Positions 33,775 to 46,800 of a DNA stretch of 64,000 nucleotides are shown here, piece by piece (within the stretch, counting starts at the first letter, position 1; each line of letters opens with the position of its first letter). The notes under the pieces were generated by a model. The model made no database searches. It was not told where the DNA came from and saw only the letters and a program-made list of their open reading frames with translations. The stretch covers positions 682,001 to 746,000 of the forward strand of contig VIIQ02000555.1 of assembly GCA_007449985.2 (NCBI GenBank). The letters are read 5' to 3'. Position numbers and translations under genes: made by a program. This stretch comes from Desmodesmus armatus (taxonomy: Eukaryota > Chlorophyta > Chlorophyceae > Sphaeropleales > Scenedesmaceae).

Positions 33775-36700
33775 ATGGCGCTCGACGGCCTCACGAAGAC
33801 CATTCATGAACTCTGCGTTCAGGTGAGCCCGGCGAGAGGGCATGTGCAGGGCTTTGTGGCGCAGCACGTGTGTTGAACATGATGGTGATCTGCTGCTACT
33901 TGGCAGCCCGCTCAATGTCCGTGCAGCTGCTCCTGCGGTGTTCCAAACATCAAGCTAGTACATGCTGACGCCATCAGCGCCCTGCTTCGTTTGCAGGCAG
34001 CACGAGATGACACCAGGAAGGGTATCGTGGTGCCCCTTGGCCAAGATCGCAGCAAGCAGCTGCTGCAGCCAGTGCTCAACCTGCCAGCCAGTGCCATCCA
34101 TCGCGATGGACAGCAGGTGATCATCTGGTGTCCCCACAAGGACTTCAAAACCTGCATGCCCGATGGCATCACCTGCCCCTGCTGCAAGACCAGGAAGCTG
34201 GTGGTGCACGAGGCCACCACGCGCAACGTGCGCACAGTCATGGCCCGGGACCGCACCATGTTTATGGTTGGTTGCGTGTACAGGTGCAAGAGCTGTGCAG
34301 GTAGGTGCTGGCTTGGATCCCTGCAGCTGTTCTCCACCATTGTCAGGGGCATGGCTCAACATGCCAGCGCAGACAGCAGTGGGGTGCGGCAGCTCAACAT
34401 GCCAGCGCAGACAGCAGTGGGGTGCGGCAGCTCAACATGCCAGCGCAGACAGCAGTGGGGTGCGGCAGCTCAACATGCCAGCGCAGACAGCAGTAGGGTG
34501 CTGCAGCTCAACATGCCAGCGCAGACAGCAGTAGGGTGCTGCAGCTCAACATGCCAGCGCAGGCAGCAGTAGGGGGCTGCAGCTCGACATGCCAGCGCAG
34601 ACAGCAGTTGGGTGCTGCAGACAGTCGAGTGTGCTGCATCATCTCAGCAGCGAGCCCTGCACCTGCTGTGCTGACTGCCCCTGGTTGCTTTACGTGCCTG
34701 CTTGTGTGTGCAGAGAAGGGCAAGGCAGCAAGGCAGACAGCCCCTGCCGGCGCCCAGAAGACCCGCGTGCGCCAGATGGAGGAGGGTGATATCAGGGGGC
34801 AGTGGACGTCCTGGGACAAGGAGCTTGTCCAGGTGTTGCCTGCAGAAGTGCAGCAGCAGTTCCCTGTGGTCCTCAACGGCGGCATCGCCGTGCACAAGCC
34901 GCTGTTTGAGGACCTGATGCGGAGGTAGCAGCAGGCAGGCGGTCCTTTGAAGAGTGGGTGCGCAGCCACATGCAGCATCAGCACCACCTGTTTTACGAGG
35001 GCCTGCTGAAGTGGCTCAACTACAGGCTACGCTGCGAGCAGCAGCTGCAGCACCCCATGCTGCGGGGCAGTGGTGCAGCGCGCCAGGCTGCAGCGCCAGC
35101 AGCAGCTAGCGGTCAGGGCCCTGCCGCTCAGCAGCAGCAGCCGGCACCACCAGCGCCAGCAGCAGCCACTGGTGCCAGGGACCCAGCACAGCAGCAGCAG
35201 GCACCTGCAGCAGCGCCACAACCACCCTCAGCTGCAGCACCTGGCAGAGGCAGGCCAGCAAGCAGGCCTGCTGCAGGGTCCAAGGCAGGCAAGGCAACTA
35301 AGTCCCAGGCAGCTGCAGACAAGGGTGGCAAGCTCACACAGACCAGCCTGCGGCTGTTCACCATTCCCAAGCCTGCGCCCCCCACCATCCTTGGCAGCAG
35401 TGCGCAACCAGCTGGAGCAACAGCTAGCGAGCCGTCTCTGCAGGCTGCAGTAACACCAACGACGTCAGCAGCAGCTGCTGGGGCAGCACAGGGCAGCAGC
35501 GCTGCTGGGGCCGTTGCAGCCTCACAGGCAACGCAGGACAGCAGCCATGCTGCCGCTGCTGCAGCAGCAGCAGCACCAGGTGGGGATGGCACTACAGGCG
35601 GTGGTGCCAACCCCGCAGCAGCGGCAGCAGCTGGTGGCCCTGCAGCAGGGGTCCAAGCAGATGGCAGCAATAAGCGCAAGGCTGATGCTATGGCAGTTGA
35701 GATGGCAGCCTTTGGGGTGTTCGAGGATCCAGAAGGCTGGGCTGGGTTTGTGCCCTCAGCTGCCTCTATAATTGGGCTGTTTATCGAGCACAGCGAGGCA
35801 GCTGTGGCGGCAGCGTGCTGGAAGCAGCTGCAGGTGGGGGGTGAGCTGTGGAAGGGAGACCACAGCTACAAGTTTGTCAAGTGTGTGCGGAAGGACGGCA
35901 AGATGGTGTACGCGGCTGTCTTCACCTTGATGAATGTAAGTCGCAGCGGCCGTCTGTACTGCTGTAGATAAATATCAGTGGCACCTCAGTTGCTAACACC
36001 ACATGCATGTAGCAGGCAGTGCAATTGTTGCTTGCTTTGACCACTCGTTGCCATGCTGGCATCATCAATGTGCGGCACTGAGTCTGGAGCTGGGCACATT
36101 GACAGGTTGGGGCCTGTTGGGCGTGTGCTTGCTCTGTGTCTGGCGTTGAACTCATCATTCTTCTCTGGCCGCTTTGTCTGCTGCAGGAGCTGAACCAAGT
36201 GGTGGCTCAGTTCCTGACAGAGGACAGCAGTTGGGATGCCCTGGTGCCCAAGGTTGAGGACACCTGCCAGCGGCTGGTGAACCTGGGCCGCCCCCTCCCC
36301 CACACGGTGTACCTGGACAACACTGTCTCCGGCGAGAACAGCGTGCGCGCAGCGGTGCCTGGCGTGGTGCATGTCAAGGAGGACCACTTCCACGCCATGC
36401 GCCGCACCACATCCGAGGTGCCTGACGAGTGCCCTGAGAAGCGTGAGTGCCCAAGAACTGGGGCTGGCACAGCAACCAACACTTGGTCATGATATGTGTG
36501 GAGCCCTGCTGCATGATTATGAAAATCAGCAGCACCTTGCCTGTCCTTGCCAGTTAACTTCTTGCCAGTCAGCTTGAAGTATGGTGCTGCTGCTGTCACC
36601 TTACTGTGCGTCGGCAGGCAGTATATGCAAAAGCATGCAAGGTGTTCTGCATACACCTGCCAGTGTGTTCTTTGTGGGTTGGGGGAAGCTTGCTGACTTC

Positions 36701-39700
36701 ACGTTGTGTTGCCTGGTGCGCTTTGCTGTGTTGTGGTTTGTGCCTTTGCAGCGATCATCATTGGCATGGTGAAGAACGCCCTCCTCCCCATCGACGATGC
36801 TTCCCGCAAGGCGCTTCGGGAGTACTGCACCAAGGATGGCTGCGGCATGGGTGTGACGGTCACCAAGAAGGAGAAGCAGCCAGATGGCACTTTTGTGGAG
36901 AAGCAGGTGCTGAAGAAGGCCTTGATGAGTGCAGCGCAGTTTGCCGAGAAGCCTGCAGCCTTCGCTCACAAGTACTGCTGGCACCACACGCCGAGTCCTG
37001 AGCAGCAGGAGCGCAGCTTGCGCGCCATCCCAGAGCAGTTTGTGGCCACCATGGACCCATCCTGCCCTGGGAAGCGGCTGTTCAGGGAGGGAGGCCCAGT
37101 GATGAAGGCCCTGGAGCAGCTGATTCTGCTGGTGCGGGCAGGCAAGCTGCAAGGTGTGTTGACACACGAGTGTGTGTTTAGTCATAAGGGATGCATTGAT
37201 ACACCATGCATGTGATGCCCGCATGTGTGTAGAAGCACAGGGGATTCACCGAAGCAAGGCCCTGCTATCAGGTGTGCAGGGAGGTTTCCGCATGAGCAGA
37301 TGTGCAAGCAAGGTGGTTCCCAGCACCGACAGGGTAGGCACTGAGATGAACCTTGCAACAGCAATGCGTTGCAGGCTGTCTAGCGTTAGCAGTACTGGGT
37401 TAGAATCAACAGTATACTGACGGCAACAGCAGTAGCATTGTTTTACAGCAACAAACTTTGCTGTTGATGTGCAAGCAAGGCATGTACTGAGTGTACTGCA
37501 GCCACCTGGACAGTGTACAGTAGATGGCTGATGTGTTCACTGTGTGATGGCTGTTTGTTGCCTGCTGCAGACCCCCTGCCGGTTTCTGAGATGTACCACA
37601 ACTCCTTTGCCGAGGTGCCTGGCAAGCTGACCGTCCCCCGCTCTAAGCGCAGCACATCCCAGCTGGAGGGCTACCACGGTGCTGCCCTCAACCATGTGGT
37701 GCGCGGCTACAACACCAGCACGGAGCTGGCGCTGCCCCAGCTGACCCTCACCAACAGCGTTTGGAACACAGACCGGCTGGTAAGTGTGCACGGCGACTCC
37801 GAGCACAATTAACATCAGCAGCATGTTGCTGGTGTTGCCCACAGGCCCAGCATCATAAAGCCAGTCAGGCAGACAGACAGTTGCCATCTAGTGTACATGG
37901 TGGGGTTACGTGGACTCTGACGCCCAGCTGGCTACCAACACCTTCAACACACCCGTCAGCAGGATTGTATGCGTTGTCATCCAGCTCAGTACCTTACACC
38001 CTGCAGTGTGCCAAAAGTGCACCGCTTACTTTGTGGCTTGTCTGTTGTGTGCAGGTCGCTGCTGGCAAGATGCCACAGTACCACTGTTACGACTTCGTGC
38101 TGCTGCAGAAGATTAGTGACAAGCTGCAACGCCTGGGTTGTGAACCCCTTGCTGGTAGGTCTTGTGTGAAGCCTGAGGCATGGAACAGTCAAGCTGCGAT
38201 GGCTCTTAGCTTTGTGGATGAGCAGCTTGCTCTTCTAAACGGGACCGTTGGCGCTGTGGCCATCACCCGCATCCTGGTCTTGAGTTACTGTGCTTAGGTC
38301 AGTGCAGCCGGCCGGATTGCAGGAGCAGCGTGTCAGCACAGCATCAGCAGGGTCGCATGTGACATGTTCATTGCTACTGTGGTTCTACTGCAGGTGTGGG
38401 TGATGACTTGCTGCCGTACCTGGTCAACGGCCAGCTTGATGTGGAGAAGCTGCGCACAGCCATGAAGGAGATGAACCTGGTGGATGTGACTGCAGGGGTC
38501 CTGCCAGCAAAGCAGAAGGACGCAGAGGCACTGCAGGAGGATCTGCCAGTGGGGCAGGAGGATGTGCTGGCAGCTGAGTGGTTCAGTGGGCACCCCCTGC
38601 AGGGTGGAGGCGCAGCAGAGGCTGCAGGCAGCTCCCTCCAACCCCCTGTTGCGCCATGGAAGCAGGACCTGCAGGCCCCCAGCATGGCAGGTGCTCTCCC
38701 TTCTGCAGCCGCAGCAGCGCCAGGGCAGTCCCTCGCCGCCACAGCTGCTGCTGCAGCAGCGGCAGCAGCAGATGAAGCGGTGAACGCAGGGGCTTTGCCA
38801 GTTGCAGTTGGTGCTGCTGGCATTGAGGCTGCCTCAGCAGCACCAGAGGATATGGCAGCAGCAGCAGCAGGGTGGACAGGAGGTTCCTCGTTTGTGCAAG
38901 CTGCTGACGCTGCTGCGTTGAAGGTGGGTGGGCACGGCAGGTTCGGCGGCCACCACAGGGCCACCCTGGATGTAGCAGCAGCGACTGGCACGGGCACTGC
39001 ATTGCTGGGCAAGCGCACCCATGCCAGCCGCCGCGGGGCTACATACGCAGAGCTGGTGAGGCCAGTGCACGGCCAGCTCGAGTGGGATGTGTTCAGGCGT
39101 TTGCTGAGGGCTTGCACAACGGCGAAGGGTGTCAGCTTTCAGAGGTTGGGGGATATGTGGGATGTTGAGATGGAGGACAACCCTGCGCTCACCCCTAAGA
39201 GCGTTGTTGTTCTGAAAGCTGCCGAGAGAAGCTATGCAGACTACCTGGCGCTGAAGCGTTCTGTGTGTGCCATGCAGGAGGGTGGTGGTGCTGCTCCAAC
39301 TGAGCCTGGTGGCAGCGCGGCTGCAGCAGCAGCCGGCAGCAGCACAGCTGCTGTTCTTGGAGGAGCCACCTCGGTGGTTGGAGCAGGACTCCTGCCCTTC
39401 CTGCAGGTTCCACAGGGTGTAGGCCAGCTGGTACGCACTGCGCAGGGCCAGGTTGTGATGTTGCCGCATGCACTGGCAGCTCAGCAGCTGCAGCACACTA
39501 TGGCAGCTGCTGCAGTGCCGCGCCCCATGGGGCTGCCCCTGGGTGTGATCAACCCGCAGGTGCTTGCTGCAGCAGCAGGCTTTGCTGGGTCAGCAGGTCA
39601 CCAGGCCCTCCTGCTACAACAGCAGCAGCAGCAGGCACTTGTGCAGCAGCAGCTGCTGCTGCAGCAGGCCCTTATGCAGCAGCAGCGCCAGCGCCTGTTG

Positions 39701-39799
39701 GTTCAGCAGCAACAGGCCTTGGCACAGGGACAGCAGCAGCAGCAGCAGCAAGCTGGGCAGCAGCAAGAACAGCAGCAGCCAGGCAGTGGACTTGAGTAA
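33775..39799 (+). CDS. DDE-type transposase with N-terminal zinc-binding region, copy 1 (frameshift or micro-intron)
   Basis: Exons: 33775..33822, 33907..34300, 34714..about 34924, then to 35935, 36187..36442, 36752..37153, 37571..37779, 37892..37966, 38055..38154 and 38394..39799. The start gives MALDGLTKTIHELCVQ. The N-terminal region has CPHKDF, CPCCKTRK and YRCKSC, a zinc-finger arrangement like DUF6729. The catalytic core has KGDHSYKFVK (first Asp), TVYLDNTVSG (second Asp), EDHFHAMRR and the glutamate in TSQLEGYHGA. A long Ala/Gln-rich tail includes a conserved-looking GKRTHASRRGATYAELV block. After FEDLMRR the frame meets TAG at 34926, while coding continues two bases out of step (SFEEWVRSHMQHQHHLFYEG). 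So there is either a frameshift or a 41-nt intron (34925..34965). A TGTAA poly(A) motif lies at about 40142-40146. Confidence 0.72.
34354..34620 (+). repeat. 38-bp minisatellite, about seven copies, in a transposase intron
   Basis: Units of 38 nt starting GCTCAACATGCCAGCGCAGA begin at 34354, 34392, 34430, 34468, 34506, 34544 and 34582. The first three are nearly identical and later ones diverge by a few bases. They lie in the intron between transposase exons 2 and 3. Confidence 0.9.
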
Positions 39800-40525
39800 T
39801 CGTTGGTGGGGTGTGTGAGGGGGGCGGGTGCATTTGAGACAGCATGTTGCTGTTGGCAATGAGCCCCCATGGTGTATGTGCACTGCAGTGCATTGAGCAG
39901 GTGGTTGGACATTTGGGTTGCATAGGCGGCTGTTTCTTTCATAATACGAGTGTTACATCTGCCTGGTGCTGCAAGCACTGCAAGGCTTGGCTAGCTCAGT
40001 TGTATGTGGTACAACACACCTGTGTGCTGTGTCAGAGGTTGTGAGAAGCTGGTTTGGTGCACAGCGTGAGTCTGGCATCTGTTGCTACTACTGCTAGCAG
40101 GGCTGAAAGCAGTAAATGCAACAGCATTTCCAACATGTGGTTGTAAGTTTGTGGCTTGCCAGATGGATAGTCAGAGGTGGTGTGGGTTTGAGGTGTGTCC
40201 TTGTATTGGGCAACAGCCTTTGGAGTGATGCTTCTGGCATGTCTGGCAGGAATTGCCTGCATGCACTTGACAGGCAGCAGCTTGGACTGCTGTGTCTGTG
40301 AAACAGGGTTTCTTGGTTGTTGTGTTTGTAGTTGTGCTGTTCCGGATCGCTGCTTTCATGCATGGTGTGAATTGTGCATGTTGGGATGGTGCTACTGCTC
40401 GTGGTGCATCGGCGCATCAGCTGCAGTCCGTGTCGCCATGCACCAGCTTGTGGTCGTAATATGTGCTCTGATATTCATTATGGCTCCTGCATACGCTCAG
40501 CATGGCTCCCGTAAGCACATCTGAA

Positions 40526-40588
40526 GGCCCGTTACGGGGGCCCTGCGGGCCCCCGTAACGGGCCTTTCGGGAGCCCTTCGGGCTCCCG
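40526..40588. repeat. Two GC-rich hairpins near the right end of transposon copy 1
   Basis: The first has perfect 18-nt arms GGCCCGTTACGGGGGCCC (40526-40543 and 40547-40564) around TGC. The second has 8-nt arms CGGGAGCC/GGCTCCCG at 40568-40588. Both sit about 50-100 nt from the unit end and are repeated in copy 2. Confidence 0.9.
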
Positions 40589-40865
40589 TTATCGCATTTT
40601 CGGGGGTAGGCGTCCCGTAAAGGTGCCCCAAACTCGTTCTCCGGGTCACCTAACGTTAACGGGAGGTGTTATTGACGGTTGGGATACCAAGGGGAATGAC
40701 ATGCCATCCCAGAGGCCTTTACGGGACGCCAGCTTTCCCACACCAATCGACACGCAAACGTTCAAGAAGCTCACGTCTCTACATGCAGCCCACGCCCGCT
40801 CTCACGAGCAGTGTCCAGAGATGGCAAGCGACGGTTGAACCTGTTCTGCTCGTTTCCGGCACGGA

Positions 40866-43800
40866 ATGGCGCTCGACGGCCTCACGAAGACCATTCATGA
40901 ACTCTGCGTTCAGGTGAGCCCGGCGAGAGGGCATGTGCAGGGCTTTGTGGCGCAGCACGTGTGTTGAACATGATGGTGATCTGCTGCTACTTGGCAGCCC
41001 GCTCAATGTCCGTGCAGCTGCTCCTGCGGTGTTCCAAACATCAAGCTAGTACATGCTGACGCCATCAGCGCCCTGCTTCGTTTGCAGGCAGCACGAGATG
41101 ACACCAGGAAGGGTATCGTGGTGCCCCTTGGCCAAGATCGCAGCAAGCAGCTGCTGCAGCCAGTGCTCAACCTGCCAGCCAGTGCCATCCATCGCGATGG
41201 ACAGCAGGTGATCATCTGGTGTCCCCACAAGGACTTCAAAACCTGCATGCCCGATGGCATCACCTGCCCCTGCTGCAAGACCAGGAAGCTGGTGGTGCAC
41301 GAGGCCACCACGCGCAACGTGCGCACAGTCATGGCCCGGGACCGCACCATGTTTATGGTTGGTTGCGTGTACAGGTGCAAGAGCTGTGCAGGTAGGTGCT
41401 GGCTTGGATCCCTGCAGCTGTTCTCCACCATTGTCAGGGGCATGGCTCAACATGCCAGCGCAGACAGCAGTGGGGTGCGGCAGCTCAACATGCCAGCGCA
41501 GACAGCAGTGGGGTGCGGCAGCTCAACATGCCAGCGCAGACAGCAGTGGGGTGCGGCAGCTCAACATGCCAGCGCAGACAGCAGTAGGGTGCTGCAGCTC
41601 AACATGCCAGCGCAGACAGCAGTAGGGTGCTGCAGCTCAACATGCCAGCGCAGGCAGCAGTAGGGGGCTGCAGCTCGACATGCCAGCGCAGACAGCAGTT
41701 GGGTGCTGCAGACAGTCGAGTGTGCTGCATCATCTCAGCAGCGAGCCCTGCACCTGCTGTGCTGACTGCCCCTGGTTGCTTTACGTGCCTGCTTGTGTGT
41801 GCAGAGAAGGGCAAGGCAGCAAGGCAGACAGCCCCTGCCGGCGCCCAGAAGACCCGCGTGCGCCAGATGGAGGAGGGTGATATCAGGGGGCAGTGGACGT
41901 CCTGGGACAAGGAGCTTGTCCAGGTGTTGCCTGCAGAAGTGCAGCAGCAGTTCCCTGTGGTCCTCAACGGCGGCATCGCCGTGCACAAGCCGCTGTTTGA
42001 GGACCTGATGCGGAGGTAGCAGCAGGCAGGCGGTCCTTTGAAGAGTGGGTGCGCAGCCACATGCAGCATCAGCACCACCTGTTTTACGAGGGCCTGCTGA
42101 AGTGGCTCAACTACAGGCTACGCTGCGAGCAGCAGCTGCAGCACCCCATGCTGCGGGGCAGTGGTGCAGCGCGCCAGGCTGCAGCGCCAGCAGCAGCTAG
42201 CGGTCAGGGCCCTGCCGCTCAGCAGCAGCAGCCGGCACCACCAGCGCCAGCAGCAGCCACTGGTGCCAGGGACCCAGCACAGCAGCAGCAGGCACCTGCA
42301 GCAGCGCCACAACCACCCTCAGCTGCAGCACCTGGCAGAGGCAGGCCAGCAAGCAGGCCTGCTGCAGGGTCCAAGGCAGGCAAGGCAACTAAGTCCCAGG
42401 CAGCTGCAGACAAGGGTGGCAAGCTCACACAGACCAGCCTGCGGCTGTTCACCATTCCCAAGCCTGCGCCCCCCACCATCCTTGGCAGCAGTGCGCAACC
42501 AGCTGGAGCAACAGCTAGCGAGCCGTCTCTGCAGGCTGCAGTAACACCAACGACGTCAGCAGCAGCTGCTGGGGCAGCACAGGGCAGCAGCGCTGCTGGG
42601 GCCGTTGCAGCCTCACAGGCAACGCAGGACAGCAGCCATGCTGCCGCTGCTGCAGCAGCAGCAGCACCAGGTGGGGATGGCACTACAGGCGGTGGTGCCA
42701 ACCCCGCAGCAGCGGCAGCAGCTGGTGGCCCTGCAGCAGGGGTCCAAGCAGATGGCAGCAATAAGCGCAAGGCTGATGCTATGGCAGTTGAGATGGCAGC
42801 CTTTGGGGTGTTCGAGGATCCAGAAGGCTGGGCTGGGTTTGTGCCCTCAGCTGCCTCTATAATTGGGCTGTTTATCGAGCACAGCGAGGCAGCTGTGGCG
42901 GCAGCGTGCTGGAAGCAGCTGCAGGTGGGGGGTGAGCTGTGGAAGGGAGACCACAGCTACAAGTTTGTCAAGTGTGTGCGGAAGGACGGCAAGATGGTGT
43001 ACGCGGCTGTCTTCACCTTGATGAATGTAAGTCGCAGCGGCCGTCTGTACTGCTGTAGATAAATATCAGTGGCACCTCAGTTGCTAACACCACATGCATG
43101 TAGCAGGCAGTGCAATTGTTGCTTGCTTTGACCACTCGTTGCCATGCTGGCATCATCAATGTGCGGCACTGAGTCTGGAGCTGGGCACATTGACAGGTTG
43201 GGGCCTGTTGGGCGTGTGCTTGCTCTGTGTCTGGCGTTGAACTCATCATTCTTCTCTGGCCGCTTTGTCTGCTGCAGGAGCTGAACCAAGTGGTGGCTCA
43301 GTTCCTGACAGAGGACAGCAGTTGGGATGCCCTGGTGCCCAAGGTTGAGGACACCTGCCAGCGGCTGGTGAACCTGGGCCGCCCCCTCCCCCACACGGTG
43401 TACCTGGACAACACTGTCTCCGGCGAGAACAGCGTGCGCGCAGCGGTGCCTGGCGTGGTGCATGTCAAGGAGGACCACTTCCACGCCATGCGCCGCACCA
43501 CATCCGAGGTGCCTGACGAGTGCCCTGAGAAGCGTGAGTGCCCAAGAACTGGGGCTGGCACAGCAACCAACACTTGGTCATGATATGTGTGGAGCCCTGC
43601 TGCATGATTATGAAAATCAGCAGCACCTTGCCTGTCCTTGCCAGTTAACTTCTTGCCAGTCAGCTTGAAGTATGGTGCTGCTGCTGTCACCTTACTGTGC
43701 GTCGGCAGGCAGTATATGCAAAAGCATGCAAGGTGTTCTGCATACACCTGCCAGTGTGTTCTTTGTGGGTTGGGGGAAGCTTGCTGACTTCACGTTGTGT

Positions 43801-46800
43801 TGCCTGGTGCGCTTTGCTGTGTTGTGGTTTGTGCCTTTGCAGCGATCATCATTGGCATGGTGAAGAACGCCCTCCTCCCCATCGACGATGCTTCCCGCAA
43901 GGCGCTTCGGGAGTACTGCACCAAGGATGGCTGCGGCATGGGTGTGACGGTCACCAAGAAGGAGAAGCAGCCAGATGGCACTTTTGTGGAGAAGCAGGTG
44001 CTGAAGAAGGCCTTGATGAGTGCAGCGCAGTTTGCCGAGAAGCCTGCAGCCTTCGCTCACAAGTACTGCTGGCACCACACGCCGAGTCCTGAGCAGCAGG
44101 AGCGCAGCTTGCGCGCCATCCCAGAGCAGTTTGTGGCCACCATGGACCCATCCTGCCCTGGGAAGCGGCTGTTCAGGGAGGGAGGCCCAGTGATGAAGGC
44201 CCTGGAGCAGCTGATTCTGCTGGTGCGGGCAGGCAAGCTGCAAGGTGTGTTGACACACGAGTGTGTGTTTAGTCATAAGGGATGCATTGATACACCATGC
44301 ATGTGATGCCCGCATGTGTGTAGAAGCACAGGGGATTCACCGAAGCAAGGCCCTGCTATCAGGTGTGCAGGGAGGTTTCCGCATGAGCAGATGTGCAAGC
44401 AAGGTGGTTCCCAGCACCGACAGGGTAGGCACTGAGATGAACCTTGCAACAGCAATGCGTTGCAGGCTGTCTAGCGTTAGCAGTACTGGGTTAGAATCAA
44501 CAGTATACTGACGGCAACAGCAGTAGCATTGTTTTACAGCAACAAACTTTGCTGTTGATGTGCAAGCAAGGCATGTACTGAGTGTACTGCAGCCACCTGG
44601 ACAGTGTACAGTAGATGGCTGATGTGTTCACTGTGTGATGGCTGTTTGTTGCCTGCTGCAGACCCCCTGCCGGTTTCTGAGATGTACCACAACTCCTTTG
44701 CCGAGGTGCCTGGCAAGCTGACCGTCCCCCGCTCTAAGCGCAGCACATCCCAGCTGGAGGGCTACCACGGTGCTGCCCTCAACCATGTGGTGCGCGGCTA
44801 CAACACCAGCACGGAGCTGGCGCTGCCCCAGCTGACCCTCACCAACAGCGTTTGGAACACAGACCGGCTGGTAAGTGTGCACGGCGACTCCGAGCACAAT
44901 TAACATCAGCAGCATGTTGCTGGTGTTGCCCACAGGCCCAGCATCATAAAGCCAGTCAGGCAGACAGACAGTTGCCATCTAGTGTACATGGTGGGGTTAC
45001 GTGGACTCTGACGCCCAGCTGGCTACCAACACCTTCAACACACCCGTCAGCAGGATTGTATGCGTTGTCATCCAGCTCAGTACCTTACACCCTGCAGTGT
45101 GCCAAAAGTGCACCGCTTACTTTGTGGCTTGTCTGTTGTGTGCAGGTCGCTGCTGGCAAGATGCCACAGTACCACTGTTACGACTTCGTGCTGCTGCAGA
45201 AGATTAGTGACAAGCTGCAACGCCTGGGTTGTGAACCCCTTGCTGGTAGGTCTTGTGTGAAGCCTGAGGCATGGAACAGTCAAGCTGCGATGGCTCTTAG
45301 CTTTGTGGATGAGCAGCTTGCTCTTCTAAACGGGACCGTTGGCGCTGTGGCCATCACCCGCATCCTGGTCTTGAGTTACTGTGCTTAGGTCAGTGCAGCC
45401 GGCCGGATTGCAGGAGCAGCGTGTCAGCACAGCATCAGCAGGGTCGCATGTGACATGTTCATTGCTACTGTGGTTCTACTGCAGGTGTGGGTGATGACTT
45501 GCTGCCGTACCTGGTCAACGGCCAGCTTGATGTGGAGAAGCTGCGCACAGCCATGAAGGAGATGAACCTGGTGGATGTGACTGCAGGGGTCCTGCCAGCA
45601 AAGCAGAAGGACGCAGAGGCACTGCAGGAGGATCTGCCAGTGGGGCAGGAGGATGTGCTGGCAGCTGAGTGGTTCAGTGGGCACCCCCTGCAGGGTGGAG
45701 GCGCAGCAGAGGCTGCAGGCAGCTCCCTCCAACCCCCTGTTGCGCCATGGAAGCAGGACCTGCAGGCCCCCAGCATGGCAGGTGCTCTCCCTTCTGCAGC
45801 CGCAGCAGCGCCAGGGCAGTCCCTCGCCGCCACAGCTGCTGCTGCAGCAGCGGCAGCAGCAGATGAAGCGGTGAACGCAGGGGCTTTGCCAGTTGCAGTT
45901 GGTGCTGCTGGCATTGAGGCTGCCTCAGCAGCACCAGAGGATATGGCAGCAGCAGCAGCAGGGTGGACAGGAGGTTCCTCGTTTGTGCAAGCTGCTGACG
46001 CTGCTGCGTTGAAGGTGGGTGGGCACGGCAGGTTCGGCGGCCACCACAGGGCCACCCTGGATGTAGCAGCAGCGACTGGCACGGGCACTGCATTGCTGGG
46101 CAAGCGCACCCATGCCAGCCGCCGCGGGGCTACATACGCAGAGCTGGTGAGGCCAGTGCACGGCCAGCTCGAGTGGGATGTGTTCAGGCGTTTGCTGAGG
46201 GCTTGCACAACGGCGAAGGGTGTCAGCTTTCAGAGGTTGGGGGATATGTGGGATGTTGAGATGGAGGACAACCCTGCGCTCACCCCTAAGAGCGTTGTTG
46301 TTCTGAAAGCTGCCGAGAGAAGCTATGCAGACTACCTGGCGCTGAAGCGTTCTGTGTGTGCCATGCAGGAGGGTGGTGGTGCTGCTCCAACTGAGCCTGG
46401 TGGCAGCGCGGCTGCAGCAGCAGCCGGCAGCAGCACAGCTGCTGTTCTTGGAGGAGCCACCTCGGTGGTTGGAGCAGGACTCCTGCCCTTCCTGCAGGTT
46501 CCACAGGGTGTAGGCCAGCTGGTACGCACTGCGCAGGGCCAGGTTGTGATGTTGCCGCATGCACTGGCAGCTCAGCAGCTGCAGCACACTATGGCAGCTG
46601 CTGCAGTGCCGCGCCCCATGGGGCTGCCCCTGGGTGTGATCAACCCGCAGGTGCTTGCTGCAGCAGCAGGCTTTGCTGGGTCAGCAGGTCACCAGGCCCT
46701 CCTGCTACAACAGCAGCAGCAGCAGGCACTTGTGCAGCAGCAGCTGCTGCTGCAGCAGGCCCTTATGCAGCAGCAGCGCCAGCGCCTGTTGGTTCAGCAG

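Larger units (their letters stand above)
33545..40635. mobile_element. DNA transposon unit, copy 1 of a 7,091-bp tandem pair
   Basis: The unit begins GTTCTCCGGGTCACC and ends GCCCCAAACTC, where copy 2 starts at once. Every translated stretch, coding or intronic, matches copy 2 at an offset of 7,091. The two ends carry imperfect inverted similarity. CCTTTACGGGACGCC lies near the left end (about 33628), and its reverse complement lies near the right end inside GGCGTCCCGTAAAGGTG. The right end also has two strong GC-rich hairpins. The unit encodes one DDE-type transposase on the plus strand. No target-site duplication could be recognised. Confidence 0.8.

Noticed and set aside
38374..39117. 247-codon minus-strand open frame antisense to the transposase tail
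   Set aside because: It mirrors GCA/CAG-rich coding sequence of the transposase. Such runs stay open in several frames.
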